A stretch of 64,000 nucleotides of DNA from Burkholderiales bacterium. Lineage in GTDB: Bacteria > Pseudomonadota > Gammaproteobacteria > Burkholderiales > Eutrophovitaceae. This document shows positions 10,943 to 19,684 of this stretch, one piece after another. Position numbers and translations under genes: made by a program. The notes under the pieces were generated by a model, which had not been told where the DNA came from, searched no databases, and saw only the letters and a list, made by a program, of their open reading frames with translations. Numbering within the stretch: the first letter of the stretch is position 1; every line of letters begins with the position of its first letter. Location: contig DATMAN010000054.1 of NCBI GenBank assembly GCA_035560005.1, positions 62,001 through 126,000 on the forward strand. The letters are read 5' to 3'.

Positions 10943-11104
10943 CACTCACCGCAGAGCACGCAGAAGGCGCGGTGAAAAAGACAATGCTTGTATGCAAGTC
11001 AGCATGTGACGGAGCCCGCAAGCGCGCGCGACTTCGGAAGGACCTTGCGCACTCCTTCGTGCCCTCGTGGTCCGCTCTCGAGGTCTTCCTCTGCGTCCCC
11101 CGCG
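10943..11104. repeat. Dispersed element with inverted ends, copy 3 (degenerate)
   Basis: The left end ACTCACCGCAGAGCACGCAG (10943-10962) and a right end near 11085-11104 (CTTCCTCTGCGTCCCCCGCG) resemble the arms of copy 2, with more mismatches. Length and position in the glxR-ttuD gap fit the same family. Confidence 0.45.
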
Positions 11105-11124
11105 CGGGCGCTTGAATCAGCCGA

Positions 11125-12396
11125 ATGATCAGCGATCCGAGACAACTGCTGAGGCAGATGTTCGAGGCGGCGATCGCGGCGGCGCTGCCGGAGAAGTCGC
11201 TGCCGAAGTACCTGCCCAAACCGCCCAGGGGCCGCACGATCGTGGTCGGTTGCGGCAAGGCGGCAGCCTCGATGGCCAGGGCGGTCGAAGACCACTGGCC
11301 CGGCGAACTGCAGGGACTGGTCGTCACCCGTTACGGCCACCGCGTGCCGACCCACCGCATCGAGGTCGTGGAAGCCGCGCACCCCGTGCCCGACCTCGCG
11401 GGCGTCGAGGCAGCGGAGCGCATTCTCGCGATGGTGCGTGGATTGACAGAGCACGACCTGGTGCTGTTCCTGGTCTCGGGCGGCGGTTCCGCCCTGCTCT
11501 CGCTCCCCGCCCCCGGCATCACGCTGGTCGACAAGCAGGCGATCAACAAGGCACTGCTGAAAAGCGGCGCGAACATCGCCGAGATGAACTGCGTGCGCAA
11601 GCATCTGTCCGCGGTCAAAGGGGGAAGGCTGGCCGCGGCCGCACACCCCGCACGGGTGCTGACGCTGGCGATTTCCGACATTCCGGGCGACGATCCGGCG
11701 GTGATCGCGTCCGGTCCGACCGTGGCCGATCCAAGCACGTTCGCCGATGCGCTGGCCATCCTGGAGAAGTACGGCATCCGCGAGCCGCTGAGCGTGATCA
11801 ACCATCTGCGCGCCGCACAAGACGAGACGCCCAAACCCGGCGACCCGCGGCTGGCGCGCACGCAGCTGCACATGATCGCCACGCCGCAGATGTCGCTCGA
11901 GGCGGCCGCGGCGGTGGCGCGCAAGGCCGGCGTCGCGCCGGTGATCCTCGGCGACGCCATCGAGGGCGAAGCGCGCGAAGTGGCGCTGGTTCACGCCGGC
12001 ATCGCGCGGCAGGTCAGGCGCCACGGCCAGCCCGCCGCACCGCCGTGCGTGCTGCTCTCTGGGGGCGAAACCACGGTAACCGTGCGTGGCAACGGCCGCG
12101 GCGGCCGCAACGTGGAATTCCTCCTCGCGCTGGCGATCGCTCTCGACGCAGAGGAGGGCATCTGGGCCCTGGCGGGGGATACCGACGGCATCGACGGCAC
12201 CGAGGACAGCGCCGGCGCCATCGTGGCGCCGGACTCGTTGCGGCGCGCCGCCGCGCTCGGGATGGACGCCAAGGCGATGCTGGCGAATAATGACGGCTAC
12301 GGCTTCTTCTCCCGGCTCGGCGATCTGGTGATCACCGGTCCGACGCTGACCAACGTCAACGACTTCCGCGCCATCCTGATCGATCGCGCTCGCTGA
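11125..12396 (+). CDS. ttuD: Glycerate 2-kinase, MOFRL family
   Basis: A 423-residue D-glycerate kinase of the TtuD/GckA (MOFRL) type, forming 2-phosphoglycerate from D-glycerate and ATP. The N-terminal kinase domain carries VVGCGKAAASMA and the glycine-rich LVSGGGSALLSLPAPG. The C-terminal MOFRL domain carries LLSGGETTVTVRG and GRNVEFLLALA, then ALAGDTDGIDGTED. Length is normal. It completes the hyi-glxR-ttuD route that sends two-carbon glyoxylate units into glycolysis. The next gene, glcD, starts 8 bp after the stop, so the two are co-transcribed. Confidence 0.92.
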   Translation: MISDPRQLLRQMFEAAIAAALPEKSLPKYLPKPPRGRTIVVGCGKAAASMARAVEDHWPGELQGLVVTRYGHRVPTHRIEVVEAAHPVPDLAGVEAAERILAMVRGLTEHDLVLFLVSGGGSALLSLPAPGITLVDKQAINKALLKSGANIAEMNCVRKHLSAVKGGRLAAAAHPARVLTLAISDIPGDDPAVIASGPTVADPSTFADALAILEKYGIREPLSVINHLRAAQDETPKPGDPRLARTQLHMIATPQMSLEAAAAVARKAGVAPVILGDAIEGEAREVALVHAGIARQVRRHGQPAAPPCVLLSGGETTVTVRGNGRGGRNVEFLLALAIALDAEEGIWALAGDTDGIDGTEDSAGAIVAPDSLRRAAALGMDAKAMLANNDGYGFFSRLGDLVITGPTLTNVNDFRAILIDRAR

Positions 12397-12404
12397 GCAC
12401 TTCG

Positions 12405-13904
12405 ATGGGCAAGCCCGAATTGTTCCCTTCCGAGATCGTCACACCTGCCATCTCCAAGGACGAGCTGGTGCAGCGCCTGCTCGGCATGCTGCCCCAAGAA
12501 TGCGTGCTGCACGAGGAGGAGGAGCTGAAACCCTACGAGTGCGACGGCCTCTCGGCGTACCGGCGCGTACCTCTGGCCGTGGCGCTGCCGGAGAACGAGG
12601 CGCAGGTTCGAGCGGTGCTGCGCATCTGCTTCGAAGGCCGCGTGCCGGTCGTGTTCCGTGGCGCCGGGACCGGGCTGTCCGGCGGTGCCCTGCCCTACGA
12701 GCACGGCCTGCTGCTCGGACTGTCGAAGCTGAAGCACATCCTGGAAATCGATCCGCTCGCCCGCATCGCTCGGGTGCAGCCGGGCGTGCGCAACGCGGCC
12801 ATTTCGGAAGCGGCCGCACCTTTCGGACTGTACTACGCGCCCGACCCCTCCAGCCAGATCGCCTGTTCGATCGGCGGCAACGTCGCGGAAAACTCCGGTG
12901 GCGTGCACTGCCTGAAGTACGGCCTCACGGTACACAACATTCTCAAGCTGCGTTTCCTCACGATCGAAGGCGAATTGCTGGAAATCGGCTGCGACGGGCT
13001 GGACTCGCCCGGCTATGATCTGCTGGCGCTCGTCACCGGATCCGAAGGGATGCTCGGCGTGATCACCGAAATCACCGTGAAGCTCCTGCCCAAGCCGGTC
13101 AAGGCCCAGGTCGTGCTGGCCGCTTTCGACGACATCGCCAAGGCGGGCCAGGCGGTCGCCGATATCGTCGGCGCCGGCATCGTGCCGGCGGGACTGGAAA
13201 TGATGGACCAGCCGGCCACCCGTGCGGTCGAGGAATACGTTCACGCCGGCTATCCGCTGGACGCGCAGGCGATCCTGCTGTGCGAATCGGACGGCACCGA
13301 GGAAGAGGTCGCCGCCGAGATCGCGCGCGTGACCGAGGTGATGAAGAAGGCTGGCGCCACCGATGTCCGCGTCTCGCGCGACGAGGCCGAGCGCCTGAGG
13401 TTCTGGGCCGGGCGCAAGGCGGCCTTCCCGGCCGTCGGCCGCATCCTGCCCGACTACTTCTGCATGGACGGGACCATTCCCCGCAGGCAGCTCGCGCGGG
13501 TGCTCCAGCGTATCGCCGAGCTGTCGGCACAGTTCCGCCTGCAGTGCGCGAACGTGTTCCACGCCGGCGACGGCAACCTCCACCCGCTCATCATGTTCGA
13601 CGCCAACGACGACGATCAACTGCGCCGCGCGGAGCAGTTCGGCGCGGCGATTCTCGAACTGTGCGTCGAGGTGGGCGGCACCATCACCGGCGAGCACGGG
13701 GTCGGGATCGAAAAGATCAACCAGATGTGCGTGCAGTTCCGTCCACCCGAGTTGAAGACCTTCCACGCCGTGAAGCGCGCGTTCGACGCGTTCGGCCTGC
13801 TCAATCCCGGCAAGGCCGTGCCCACGCTGCAGCGCTGCGCCGAGTTCGGGGCGATGCACGTGCGCCGCGGGCAGGAGAAATTCCCCGACCTGCCTCGGTT
13901 CTGA
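12405..13904 (+). CDS. glcD: Glycolate oxidase FAD subunit GlcD
   Basis: A 499-residue FAD-linked subunit of glycolate dehydrogenase, oxidising glycolate to glyoxylate. The PCMH-type FAD-binding domain (about 50-230) has VVFRGAGTGLSGGALP and the pyrophosphate-loop motif CSIGGNVAENSGG. The FAD-oxidase C domain contains the NVFHAGDGNLHPLI metal/FAD motif and GTITGEHGVGIEK. Length matches GlcD. It is followed by glcE and glcF, so the whole three-subunit enzyme is present. Confidence 0.95.
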   Translation: MGKPELFPSEIVTPAISKDELVQRLLGMLPQECVLHEEEELKPYECDGLSAYRRVPLAVALPENEAQVRAVLRICFEGRVPVVFRGAGTGLSGGALPYEHGLLLGLSKLKHILEIDPLARIARVQPGVRNAAISEAAAPFGLYYAPDPSSQIACSIGGNVAENSGGVHCLKYGLTVHNILKLRFLTIEGELLEIGCDGLDSPGYDLLALVTGSEGMLGVITEITVKLLPKPVKAQVVLAAFDDIAKAGQAVADIVGAGIVPAGLEMMDQPATRAVEEYVHAGYPLDAQAILLCESDGTEEEVAAEIARVTEVMKKAGATDVRVSRDEAERLRFWAGRKAAFPAVGRILPDYFCMDGTIPRRQLARVLQRIAELSAQFRLQCANVFHAGDGNLHPLIMFDANDDDQLRRAEQFGAAILELCVEVGGTITGEHGVGIEKINQMCVQFRPPELKTFHAVKRAFDAFGLLNPGKAVPTLQRCAEFGAMHVRRGQEKFPDLPRF

Positions 13905-13915
13905 AGGCGGAATCT

Positions 13916-14064
13916 TGAACCACGGAATGCACGCAGGGCACGGAGGGAAAGCGAGAGAGGCGAAACGAAGGCGTGTCAAGAGCGAGTGCTCAGCGGTGAA
14001 TCATCTCTCTCGCCCGGATTGTCACTCGCGAGTCGACCGTTCCTGTTTTCTCCTCCGTGGTTCA
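13916..14064. repeat. Dispersed element with inverted ends, copy 4
   Basis: The arms TGAACCACGGA (13916-13926) and TCCGTGGTTCA (14054-14064) are perfect 11-bp inverted complements 149 bp apart. The left arm continues with an ACGCAGGGCACGGAGGGAAA pattern like the other copies. It occupies the entire glcD-glcE gap and ends 11 bp before the glcE ATG. Confidence 0.65.
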
Positions 14065-14075
14065 TTTCTTGTCAG

Positions 14076-15128
14076 ATGGAACATTCGATTGAACAGTTTT
14101 CGGCCACCATCCGCGAGGCGGCGGCGCAGCGCAGGGCGTTACGCATCCGGGGCGGCGGCACCAAGGATTTCTACGGCGTAAGGCTGGAAGGCGAGCCGCT
14201 CGACACGCGCCGCTATTCCGGCGTTGTCGAGTACGAGCCGACGGAGCTGGTGCTCACCGCGCGCGCCGGCACGCCGCTGTCCGAAATCGAGTCCATACTC
14301 GCCGCGCAAGGCCAGATGCTGGCCTTCGAGCCGCCCCATTTCGGACCGCATGCCACGTTCGGCGGGTGCATCGCGGCGGGCTTCTCCGGTCCGCGACGCG
14401 CCTATGCGGGCGCGGCCCGCGATTTCGTGCTCGGCGTGCGCATGCTCAACGCCGATGGCGAGGATCTGCGCTTCGGCGGGCAGGTCATGAAGAATGTCGC
14501 CGGCTACGACCTGTCGCGTCTGCTCGCCGGCTCGTTCGGGACGCTCGGCCTGATCCTCGAGATTTCCATCAAGGTGCTGCCACGTCCGCAGACCGAGCAC
14601 ACGCGGGTCTTCGAGATGAGCGAGGCCCGCGCCATCGAGAGCATGAACCGCTGGGCCGGCCAGCCGCTGCCGGTTTCGGCGACCTGCTTCGTGGACGGCG
14701 CTCTGTACCTGCGGCTTTCGGGCGCGGCGAGCGCCGTCGCAGCCGCCCAGCGCCGGCTCGGCGGCAACGAAGTTCCAGCCGATGCGCAGTTCTGGCGTTC
14801 GATCCGCGAGCACAGCCATCCGTTCTTTCGTCGCTCGCCCATGCTCTGGCGCCTGTCGCTCAAATCGACCACGGCGCCACTCGATCTCGGCCCGACGCTG
14901 CTGGAATGGAACGGGAGCCTGCGCTGGATTGCGGCCGCGCTCGATCCCGCACCGGTACACGCTGCCGCACGGAAGGCCGGCGGCTATGCCACGCTGTTCC
15001 GCGCCCCGGAGAGGTCGGCCGGGGCCGTGTACCTGCCGGAGTCTTTGCTCGCGATCACCCGGCAACTGAAGCGCGCCATGGATCCGCACGGCATTTTCGG
15101 CCCCGGCCGCCTCCACCCGGAATTTTGA
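14076..15128 (+). CDS. glcE: Glycolate oxidase FAD-binding subunit GlcE
   Basis: A 350-residue second FAD-binding subunit of glycolate dehydrogenase, a truncated relative of GlcD. The PCMH FAD domain has the motif GGCIAAGFSGPRRAYAGA and then GQVMKNVAGYDLSRL, typical of GlcE. I start at the ATG at 14076 (MEHSIEQF). The frame is open for 30 more codons upstream, but those lie in the repeat element and encode nothing like the family. The C-terminus ends in DPHGIFGPGRL, as in the family. Confidence 0.93.
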   Translation: MEHSIEQFSATIREAAAQRRALRIRGGGTKDFYGVRLEGEPLDTRRYSGVVEYEPTELVLTARAGTPLSEIESILAAQGQMLAFEPPHFGPHATFGGCIAAGFSGPRRAYAGAARDFVLGVRMLNADGEDLRFGGQVMKNVAGYDLSRLLAGSFGTLGLILEISIKVLPRPQTEHTRVFEMSEARAIESMNRWAGQPLPVSATCFVDGALYLRLSGAASAVAAAQRRLGGNEVPADAQFWRSIREHSHPFFRRSPMLWRLSLKSTTAPLDLGPTLLEWNGSLRWIAAALDPAPVHAAARKAGGYATLFRAPERSAGAVYLPESLLAITRQLKRAMDPHGIFGPGRLHPEF

Positions 15129-15140
15129 CCGGCTCTTCCA

Positions 15141-15294
15141 ACCACGCAGACACAGAGGCACAGAGAGAAGCCACATGGATGAAAGACACGAGAACGAGGT
15201 GTTGCGCCGCGGAGCCCCCGATTTGGATTCGTGTCCTCGTGTTTCGCTCTTCCAGATCATTTGGACTTCTCCGTGTCTCTGTGCCTCTGTGATT
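15141..15294. repeat. Dispersed element with inverted ends, copy 5 (cacagag variant, nested)
   Basis: The outer arms ACCACGCAGACACAGAGGCA (15141-15160) and 15266-15294 (core TCTCTGTGCCTCTGTG) are inverted complements. A second, inner inverted pair is present: GAAAGACACGAGAACGAG near 15180 and CGTGTCCTCGTGTTTC near 15230. The motif is the same idea as the other copies with CACAGAG in place of CGCAGAG. It fills the glcE-glcF gap. Confidence 0.7.
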
Positions 15295-15305
15295 AGATCG
15301 GACGC

Positions 15306-16547
15306 ATGAAAACCAACCTGGCGGAGCCCATCCGCGGCACTCCGGAAGGACGGGAAGCGGATCGCATCCTGCGGACCTGCGTGCACTGCGGGTTCTGCAC
15401 CGCGACCTGCCCGACCTACCAGTTGCTCGGCGACGAGCTGGACGGACCGCGCGGGCGGATCTATCTGATCAAGGAACTGCTCGAAGGCAAGCAGTTCACG
15501 CGCAAGACCCAGTTGCACCTGGACCGCTGCCTCACCTGCCGCGCCTGTGAGACCACCTGCCCCTCGGGCGTGGAGTACGGTCACCTGGTCGATATCGGGC
15601 GCAACATCGTCGAACAGCAGCTCGGCCGGCCGCTGGTGGAGTCGGTGAAACGCGCGGCTCTGCGCGCGATCGTTCCCAATCCGGCTCTGTTCACGCCGCT
15701 GTTGCGGCTCGGCCAACTGGTGCGCCCGCTGCTGCCCGGCGGGCTGCGCCGCAAGGTGCCCGCGCCACAAGCGCGTGCCGCGTGGCCGGCGCCGCGCCAT
15801 GCGCGGCGCATGCTCGTGCTGGACGGGTGCGTGCAGCCGGCGATTGCGCCGAACATCAACGCCGCCACCGCACGCGTGCTCGACGCGATCGGCATCTCGC
15901 TCCTCAAGGCGGAGAACGCGGGTTGCTGCGGCGCCGTGACCTTTCACCTCGACCGGCAGCGGGAGGCCGCCGCCTACATGCGCCGCAACATCGACGCGTG
16001 GTGGCCGTATGTCGAAGCCGGCGTGGAAACCATCGTGACGACCGCTAGCGGCTGTGCCGTCATGGTGAAGGATTACGGCCATGCGCTGGCGCACGATCCC
16101 GCCTATGCCGACAAAGGGCGCAGGATCGCCGAGCTGACCAGGGACATCGGCGAGGTCCTGTTCGACGAGCGGGAGAAGGTGAAGGATCGCCTCACCCTTC
16201 ACCCCTCGCGTCTGACGCGCCAACGCGTGGCCTTCCATTCCCCGTGCACGCTGCAGCACGGATTGAAGATCCGCGAAAAGGTCGAAGTCCTGCTGCGCGA
16301 AGCCGCCTTCGAGCTGACCTTCGTGCCAGACTCGCATCTTTGCTGCGGCTCGGCGGGCACCTACTCGATTCTTCAGCCGCAACTGTCGCGACAGCTTCTC
16401 AAGAACAAGATCGAAGCACTGCAATCGGGAGATCCCGCGCTCATCGCCACCGCCAATATCGGCTGCCTGACCCATATCCAGAGCGGCGCCGCCGTGCCCG
16501 TAAGGCACTGGGTCGAATTGCTGGCCGAAAGACTCGTGGAATCCTGA
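15306..16547 (+). CDS. glcF: Glycolate oxidase iron-sulfur subunit GlcF
   Basis: A 413-residue electron-transfer subunit of glycolate dehydrogenase. Two 4Fe-4S motifs occur near the N-terminus (CVHCGFCTATCP and CLTCRACETTCPSG). Two CCG domains follow (NAGCCGAVTFH and DSHLCCGSAGTYS) that bind further cofactor or a quinone-side cluster. It passes electrons from GlcD/E to the quinone pool at the inner membrane. It closes the glcDEF set, with normal length and no missing cysteine. Confidence 0.95.
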   Translation: MKTNLAEPIRGTPEGREADRILRTCVHCGFCTATCPTYQLLGDELDGPRGRIYLIKELLEGKQFTRKTQLHLDRCLTCRACETTCPSGVEYGHLVDIGRNIVEQQLGRPLVESVKRAALRAIVPNPALFTPLLRLGQLVRPLLPGGLRRKVPAPQARAAWPAPRHARRMLVLDGCVQPAIAPNINAATARVLDAIGISLLKAENAGCCGAVTFHLDRQREAAAYMRRNIDAWWPYVEAGVETIVTTASGCAVMVKDYGHALAHDPAYADKGRRIAELTRDIGEVLFDEREKVKDRLTLHPSRLTRQRVAFHSPCTLQHGLKIREKVEVLLREAAFELTFVPDSHLCCGSAGTYSILQPQLSRQLLKNKIEALQSGDPALIATANIGCLTHIQSGAAVPVRHWVELLAERLVES

Positions 16548-16630
16548 CCGGTGCTTCGGGCAACCGGTGCAGAGCTGCATGCCCGGTTCATCCCGAGCAG
16601 AAAAAAACAGATCAACCCGAGGAGGAAGCA

Positions 16631-16954
16631 ATGCTGTTCGACGTACGCATCTACACCTGCCGTCCCGGCACGATCAGGAAGCATCTCGCCCTCTACGAGC
16701 GCATGGGCAAGGGTCCCCAGACGCGTCATCTGGGCGAGCCGTTCGCCTACTTCGTGACCGAGACCGGCAACGTCAACCAGTACATGCACATCTGGGCCTA
16801 CGAGAACGCCGCCGACCGCGAGCGCCGGCGCGCGGCGATGCTGGCGGATCCGGAATGGCAGGCGTTTCTCGAAGAGAGCGCGAAGCTGGGCGCGCTGGAG
16901 CATCAGGAGAACCGCCTGATGACGCCGGTGCCGTTCTTTCCGGTCAGGCGCTGA
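16631..16954 (+). CDS. NIPSNAP-family protein
   Basis: A 107-residue protein of the NIPSNAP family (dimeric alpha-beta barrel fold). Motifs are MLFDVRIYTCRPGTI at the start, GEPFAYFVTETGNVNQYMHI in the middle and a C-terminal LMTPVPFFP. The RBS GAGGAGGAAGCA lies directly before the ATG. Molecular function is unknown in bacteria; members often sit beside catabolic genes. The epoxide-hydrolase-like gene begins 8 bp after its stop, so they are likely co-transcribed. Confidence 0.8.
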   Translation: MLFDVRIYTCRPGTIRKHLALYERMGKGPQTRHLGEPFAYFVTETGNVNQYMHIWAYENAADRERRRAAMLADPEWQAFLEESAKLGALEHQENRLMTPVPFFPVRR

Positions 16955-16962
16955 GCGTACGC

Positions 16963-18126
16963 ATGATCATGCCCGGCGGCTATGACGCGGCCGTGCTTCC
17001 CGCGGGCGTTCGCGCTCGTTTCGTCGAAGGCGTCAACGGCCTGAGGATGCACATACTCGAAGCCGGATTCGAGCAGCCGGGCCGGCCGTGCCTGCTCCTG
17101 CTCCACGGTTTTCCGGAGCTGGCTTACAGCTGGCGCAAGCTCATGCCACGGCTGGCGCAGGCCGGTTATCACGTGATCGCGCCCGACCAGCGCGGGTATG
17201 GTCGCACCACCGGTTGGGACCGGCGCTACGACGGCGAGGTGGCGTCCTTCCGCATGCTCAATCTGGTCAAGGACGCGCTGGCGCTGGTGTTCGCCTGCGG
17301 ACATCGCTCGGTGACCGCGGTCATCGGCCACGACTTCGGCTCTCCGGTGGCGGCGTGGTGCGCGCTGATCCGGCCTGAAGTGTTCCGCTCGGTGGTGCTG
17401 ATGAGCGCGCCCTTCGCCGGTCCGCCTTCCTTGTCCGCCGGGGCAGCGGGCGAGCCTGGCAGCGCATCCGGGGCCGCGACCATCCATGATCAGCTCGCGG
17501 CCTTGCCCCGACCCCGCAAGCATTACCAGTGGTATTACTCCACGCCCGAAGCCAACGCGAACATGTGGCATTGCCCTCAGGGCGTGCACGCCTTCCTGCG
17601 CGCCTATTACCACATGAAGAGCGCGGACTGGAGCGCGAACAAACCCTTCAGGCTGCAATCCTGGTCCGCAGGCGAGCTGGCGAAGATGCCCACCTACTAC
17701 ATCATGGACTTGAACAAGGGCATGGCCGAGACCGTCGCGCCGGAAACGCCCTCCCCGGCACAAGTCGCGGCGTGCAAGTGGCTGACGGAAGAAGAGCTGC
17801 GCGTCTACAGCGCCGAGTACGAGCGCAACGGCTTCCAGGGCGGGCTGCAGTGGTACCGCTGCGCGACCGATCCGGGGCACGCGGCCGATCTTCAGGTGTT
17901 CTGTGGCCGCACCATCGACGTGCCCTCGCTGTTCATCGCCGGCCGCAGCGACTGGGGCATCTATCAGAGACCCGGGGAGTTCGAGCGCATGCAGCAGCAG
18001 GCCTGCACCCGCATGCTCGGCTGCCACCTGGTCGAAGGCGCCGGCCACTGGGTTCAGCAGGAACGGCCCGAAGAGGTCGGACGCCTGCTGCTCGATTTTC
18101 TCCGGCGCGGCGGGGCGAGCGCCTAG
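16963..18126 (+). CDS. Alpha/beta hydrolase, epoxide hydrolase type
   Basis: A 387-residue alpha/beta hydrolase with a cap domain, close to soluble epoxide hydrolases. The oxyanion-hole motif is HGFPELAYSW, the DQRGYGRT loop follows, the nucleophile is the Asp in VIGHDFGSPV (Asp rather than Ser), and the catalytic His is in GAGHWVQQERPEEV. An Asp nucleophile indicates epoxide hydrolase or haloalkane dehalogenase chemistry; the GHDFGS form and the tyrosines in the cap favour epoxide hydrolase. I start at the ATG at 16963 because an upstream extension would run through the NIPSNAP gene. Substrate unknown. Confidence 0.82.
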   Translation: MIMPGGYDAAVLPAGVRARFVEGVNGLRMHILEAGFEQPGRPCLLLLHGFPELAYSWRKLMPRLAQAGYHVIAPDQRGYGRTTGWDRRYDGEVASFRMLNLVKDALALVFACGHRSVTAVIGHDFGSPVAAWCALIRPEVFRSVVLMSAPFAGPPSLSAGAAGEPGSASGAATIHDQLAALPRPRKHYQWYYSTPEANANMWHCPQGVHAFLRAYYHMKSADWSANKPFRLQSWSAGELAKMPTYYIMDLNKGMAETVAPETPSPAQVAACKWLTEEELRVYSAEYERNGFQGGLQWYRCATDPGHAADLQVFCGRTIDVPSLFIAGRSDWGIYQRPGEFERMQQQACTRMLGCHLVEGAGHWVQQERPEEVGRLLLDFLRRGGASA

Positions 18127-18178
18127 CGAGCACATCATCCCTCGGCCATTGAAGAACAAACCGCATGGAACACCGAAA

Positions 18179-18925
18179 ATGAGCGTCGCAATCGTTACCG
18201 GTAGCGCGGGTGGAATCGGCGAGGCGGCTGCCCGGGCCATCGCGCAGCGCGGTACCCGCGTTGCGGTAGCCGACCTCAGAGCGGATGCCGCCGCGCAGGC
18301 GGCGCAGCGGCTGCGGGCCGAAGGGCTCGCCGCCGAGCCCGTAGCGGTGGACGTGGGCGAGCAGGCCAGCGTCGCCGCCATGGTCGAGGCGGTGCTGGGC
18401 CGATGGGGCCGCATCGACATCCTGGTCAACAATGCGGGCATCGAAAGCTCCAAGCCCTTCCTGGACATCGGCCTGGAGGAGTACGAGCGCGTCATGCGCG
18501 TGAACCTGACGGGGGTGTGGCTCTGCTGCCGGGCCGTCATCCCCGTCATGCTGCGCCAGCAGGCGGGTTGCATTCTCAACGTCAGCTCGGTGGCGGGCCA
18601 GCGCGGCGGCGGCCTGCTCGGCACGGCCGCTTACTCGACTTCCAAAGGCGCCGTGATCGCGCTCACCAAGGCGCTGGCGCGGGAGTTCGCCCGGTCCGGC
18701 ATCCGCGTCAATGCGGTGGCACCGAGCCTGACGATGACCGACCTCGCCCGGCGCCAGCTCGAAAAGCTCGACCCCTCCACGCTGGATCGCGTCGTCGCGA
18801 TGACCCCGCTCGGCCGCGTCGCCCAGCCGCACGAAATTGCAGCCGTCATCGCGTTCCTGACTTCGGACGAAGCGTCGTTTGTGACCGGCCACGTGTACAA
18901 CGTGGATGGCGGCACCGCGATGTGA
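18179..18925 (+). CDS. SDR family oxidoreductase
   Basis: A 248-residue classical short-chain dehydrogenase. The cofactor motif is VTGSAGGIG, the structural motif NNAG. The catalytic Ser is in NVSSVAG, Tyr and Lys in AYSTSKGA, and the C-terminus has the usual YNVDGG. It resembles FabG-like sugar or alcohol dehydrogenases; the ADLR after beta-2 suggests NAD rather than NADP. Last of the plus-strand group, it converges on the RraA-like gene. Substrate unknown. Confidence 0.88.
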   Translation: MSVAIVTGSAGGIGEAAARAIAQRGTRVAVADLRADAAAQAAQRLRAEGLAAEPVAVDVGEQASVAAMVEAVLGRWGRIDILVNNAGIESSKPFLDIGLEEYERVMRVNLTGVWLCCRAVIPVMLRQQAGCILNVSSVAGQRGGGLLGTAAYSTSKGAVIALTKALAREFARSGIRVNAVAPSLTMTDLARRQLEKLDPSTLDRVVAMTPLGRVAQPHEIAAVIAFLTSDEASFVTGHVYNVDGGTAM

Positions 18926-18949
18926 CGGGCGCCGGCAGGTACCCGACTG

Positions 18950-19612
18950 CTAGATCGGCAGGAAAACGAGTTTGCTGTCCACCTGCCTGGTCACCGCCGC
19001 CCAGTGCTCATCGAAGTTGAGCAGAGCGGGCAGCTTCTCGCCGCGTCGCATGCGGGCGAGCGCAGCCAGCTCCTTGCTCTGGATTTCTTCGGCGATCGGC
19101 AGAATGCGTTCGAGCTCGGTGATCGAAGCGACGACCAGTCCGTCGTCATCGCCGAAGACGACATCGCCCGGATTGACGGCGACTCCGCCGCACTGAACCG
19201 CGACCTGCGTCTCGCACGCGGTGCGCGTCGTGCCCGACATGGGCGTGACGAAGCGCGCATAGACCGGCAGCGGCAGGGTCCGCAGCGTGGCCGTATCGCG
19301 TACCGCTCCGTCCACCACGATGCCGCCGAGCTTGCGGTTCAGGGCCTCGGTCGCGAACAGTTCACCCGCCACCGCGCGTCGTCCGCCGCGCGTGTCGATG
19401 ACGAGAACGTCGCCGGGTCTCGCATCGACCAGCGCCCGCAACACGGTGAGATGGTCGTCCGGGCACACCAGTGTGAATGCGGTGCCGACAAGTTTGACGC
19501 CGGGGTTGACGAGGCGTAGCGCCGGATCCATCACGCGCAGCCGCTTGTCGGCATCGCACAGCGCCGCCGGGTCCAGCTTGAGAAGTCGGGCACGAAGTGT
19601 CGTCAGATCCAT
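18950..19612 (-). CDS. RraA/HMG-aldolase-family protein
   Basis: A 220-residue RraA-fold protein. Relatives include the RNase E inhibitor RraA and the class II pyruvate aldolases that cleave 4-hydroxy-4-methyl-2-oxoglutarate. The core motif [11 protein letters not shown] is present after GELFATEAL. The acidic residue that aldolases carry just after RD is replaced here (RDTAT), so aldolase activity is uncertain. It is the last gene of the ten-gene minus-strand operon, 72 bp downstream of an SDR gene. A catabolic role in that operon is more likely than RNase control. Confidence 0.75.
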   Translation of the reverse strand: MDLTTLRARLLKLDPAALCDADKRLRVMDPALRLVNPGVKLVGTAFTLVCPDDHLTVLRALVDARPGDVLVIDTRGGRRAVAGELFATEALNRKLGGIVVDGAVRDTATLRTLPLPVYARFVTPMSGTTRTACETQVAVQCGGVAVNPGDVVFGDDDGLVVASITELERILPIAEEIQSKELAALARMRRGEKLPALLNFDEHWAAVTRQVDSKLVFLPI

Positions 19613-19684
19613 CGGTGTCTTTCCTTGACTCGTGTTGCGGTTGCGCCCGACAGGCGCGGGCTTGAAATCTCCTGTGCGCCAGGC

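Noticed and set aside
14139..16631. An 830-codon minus-strand frame opposite glcE and glcF
   Set aside because: Antisense shadow of two well-supported genes.
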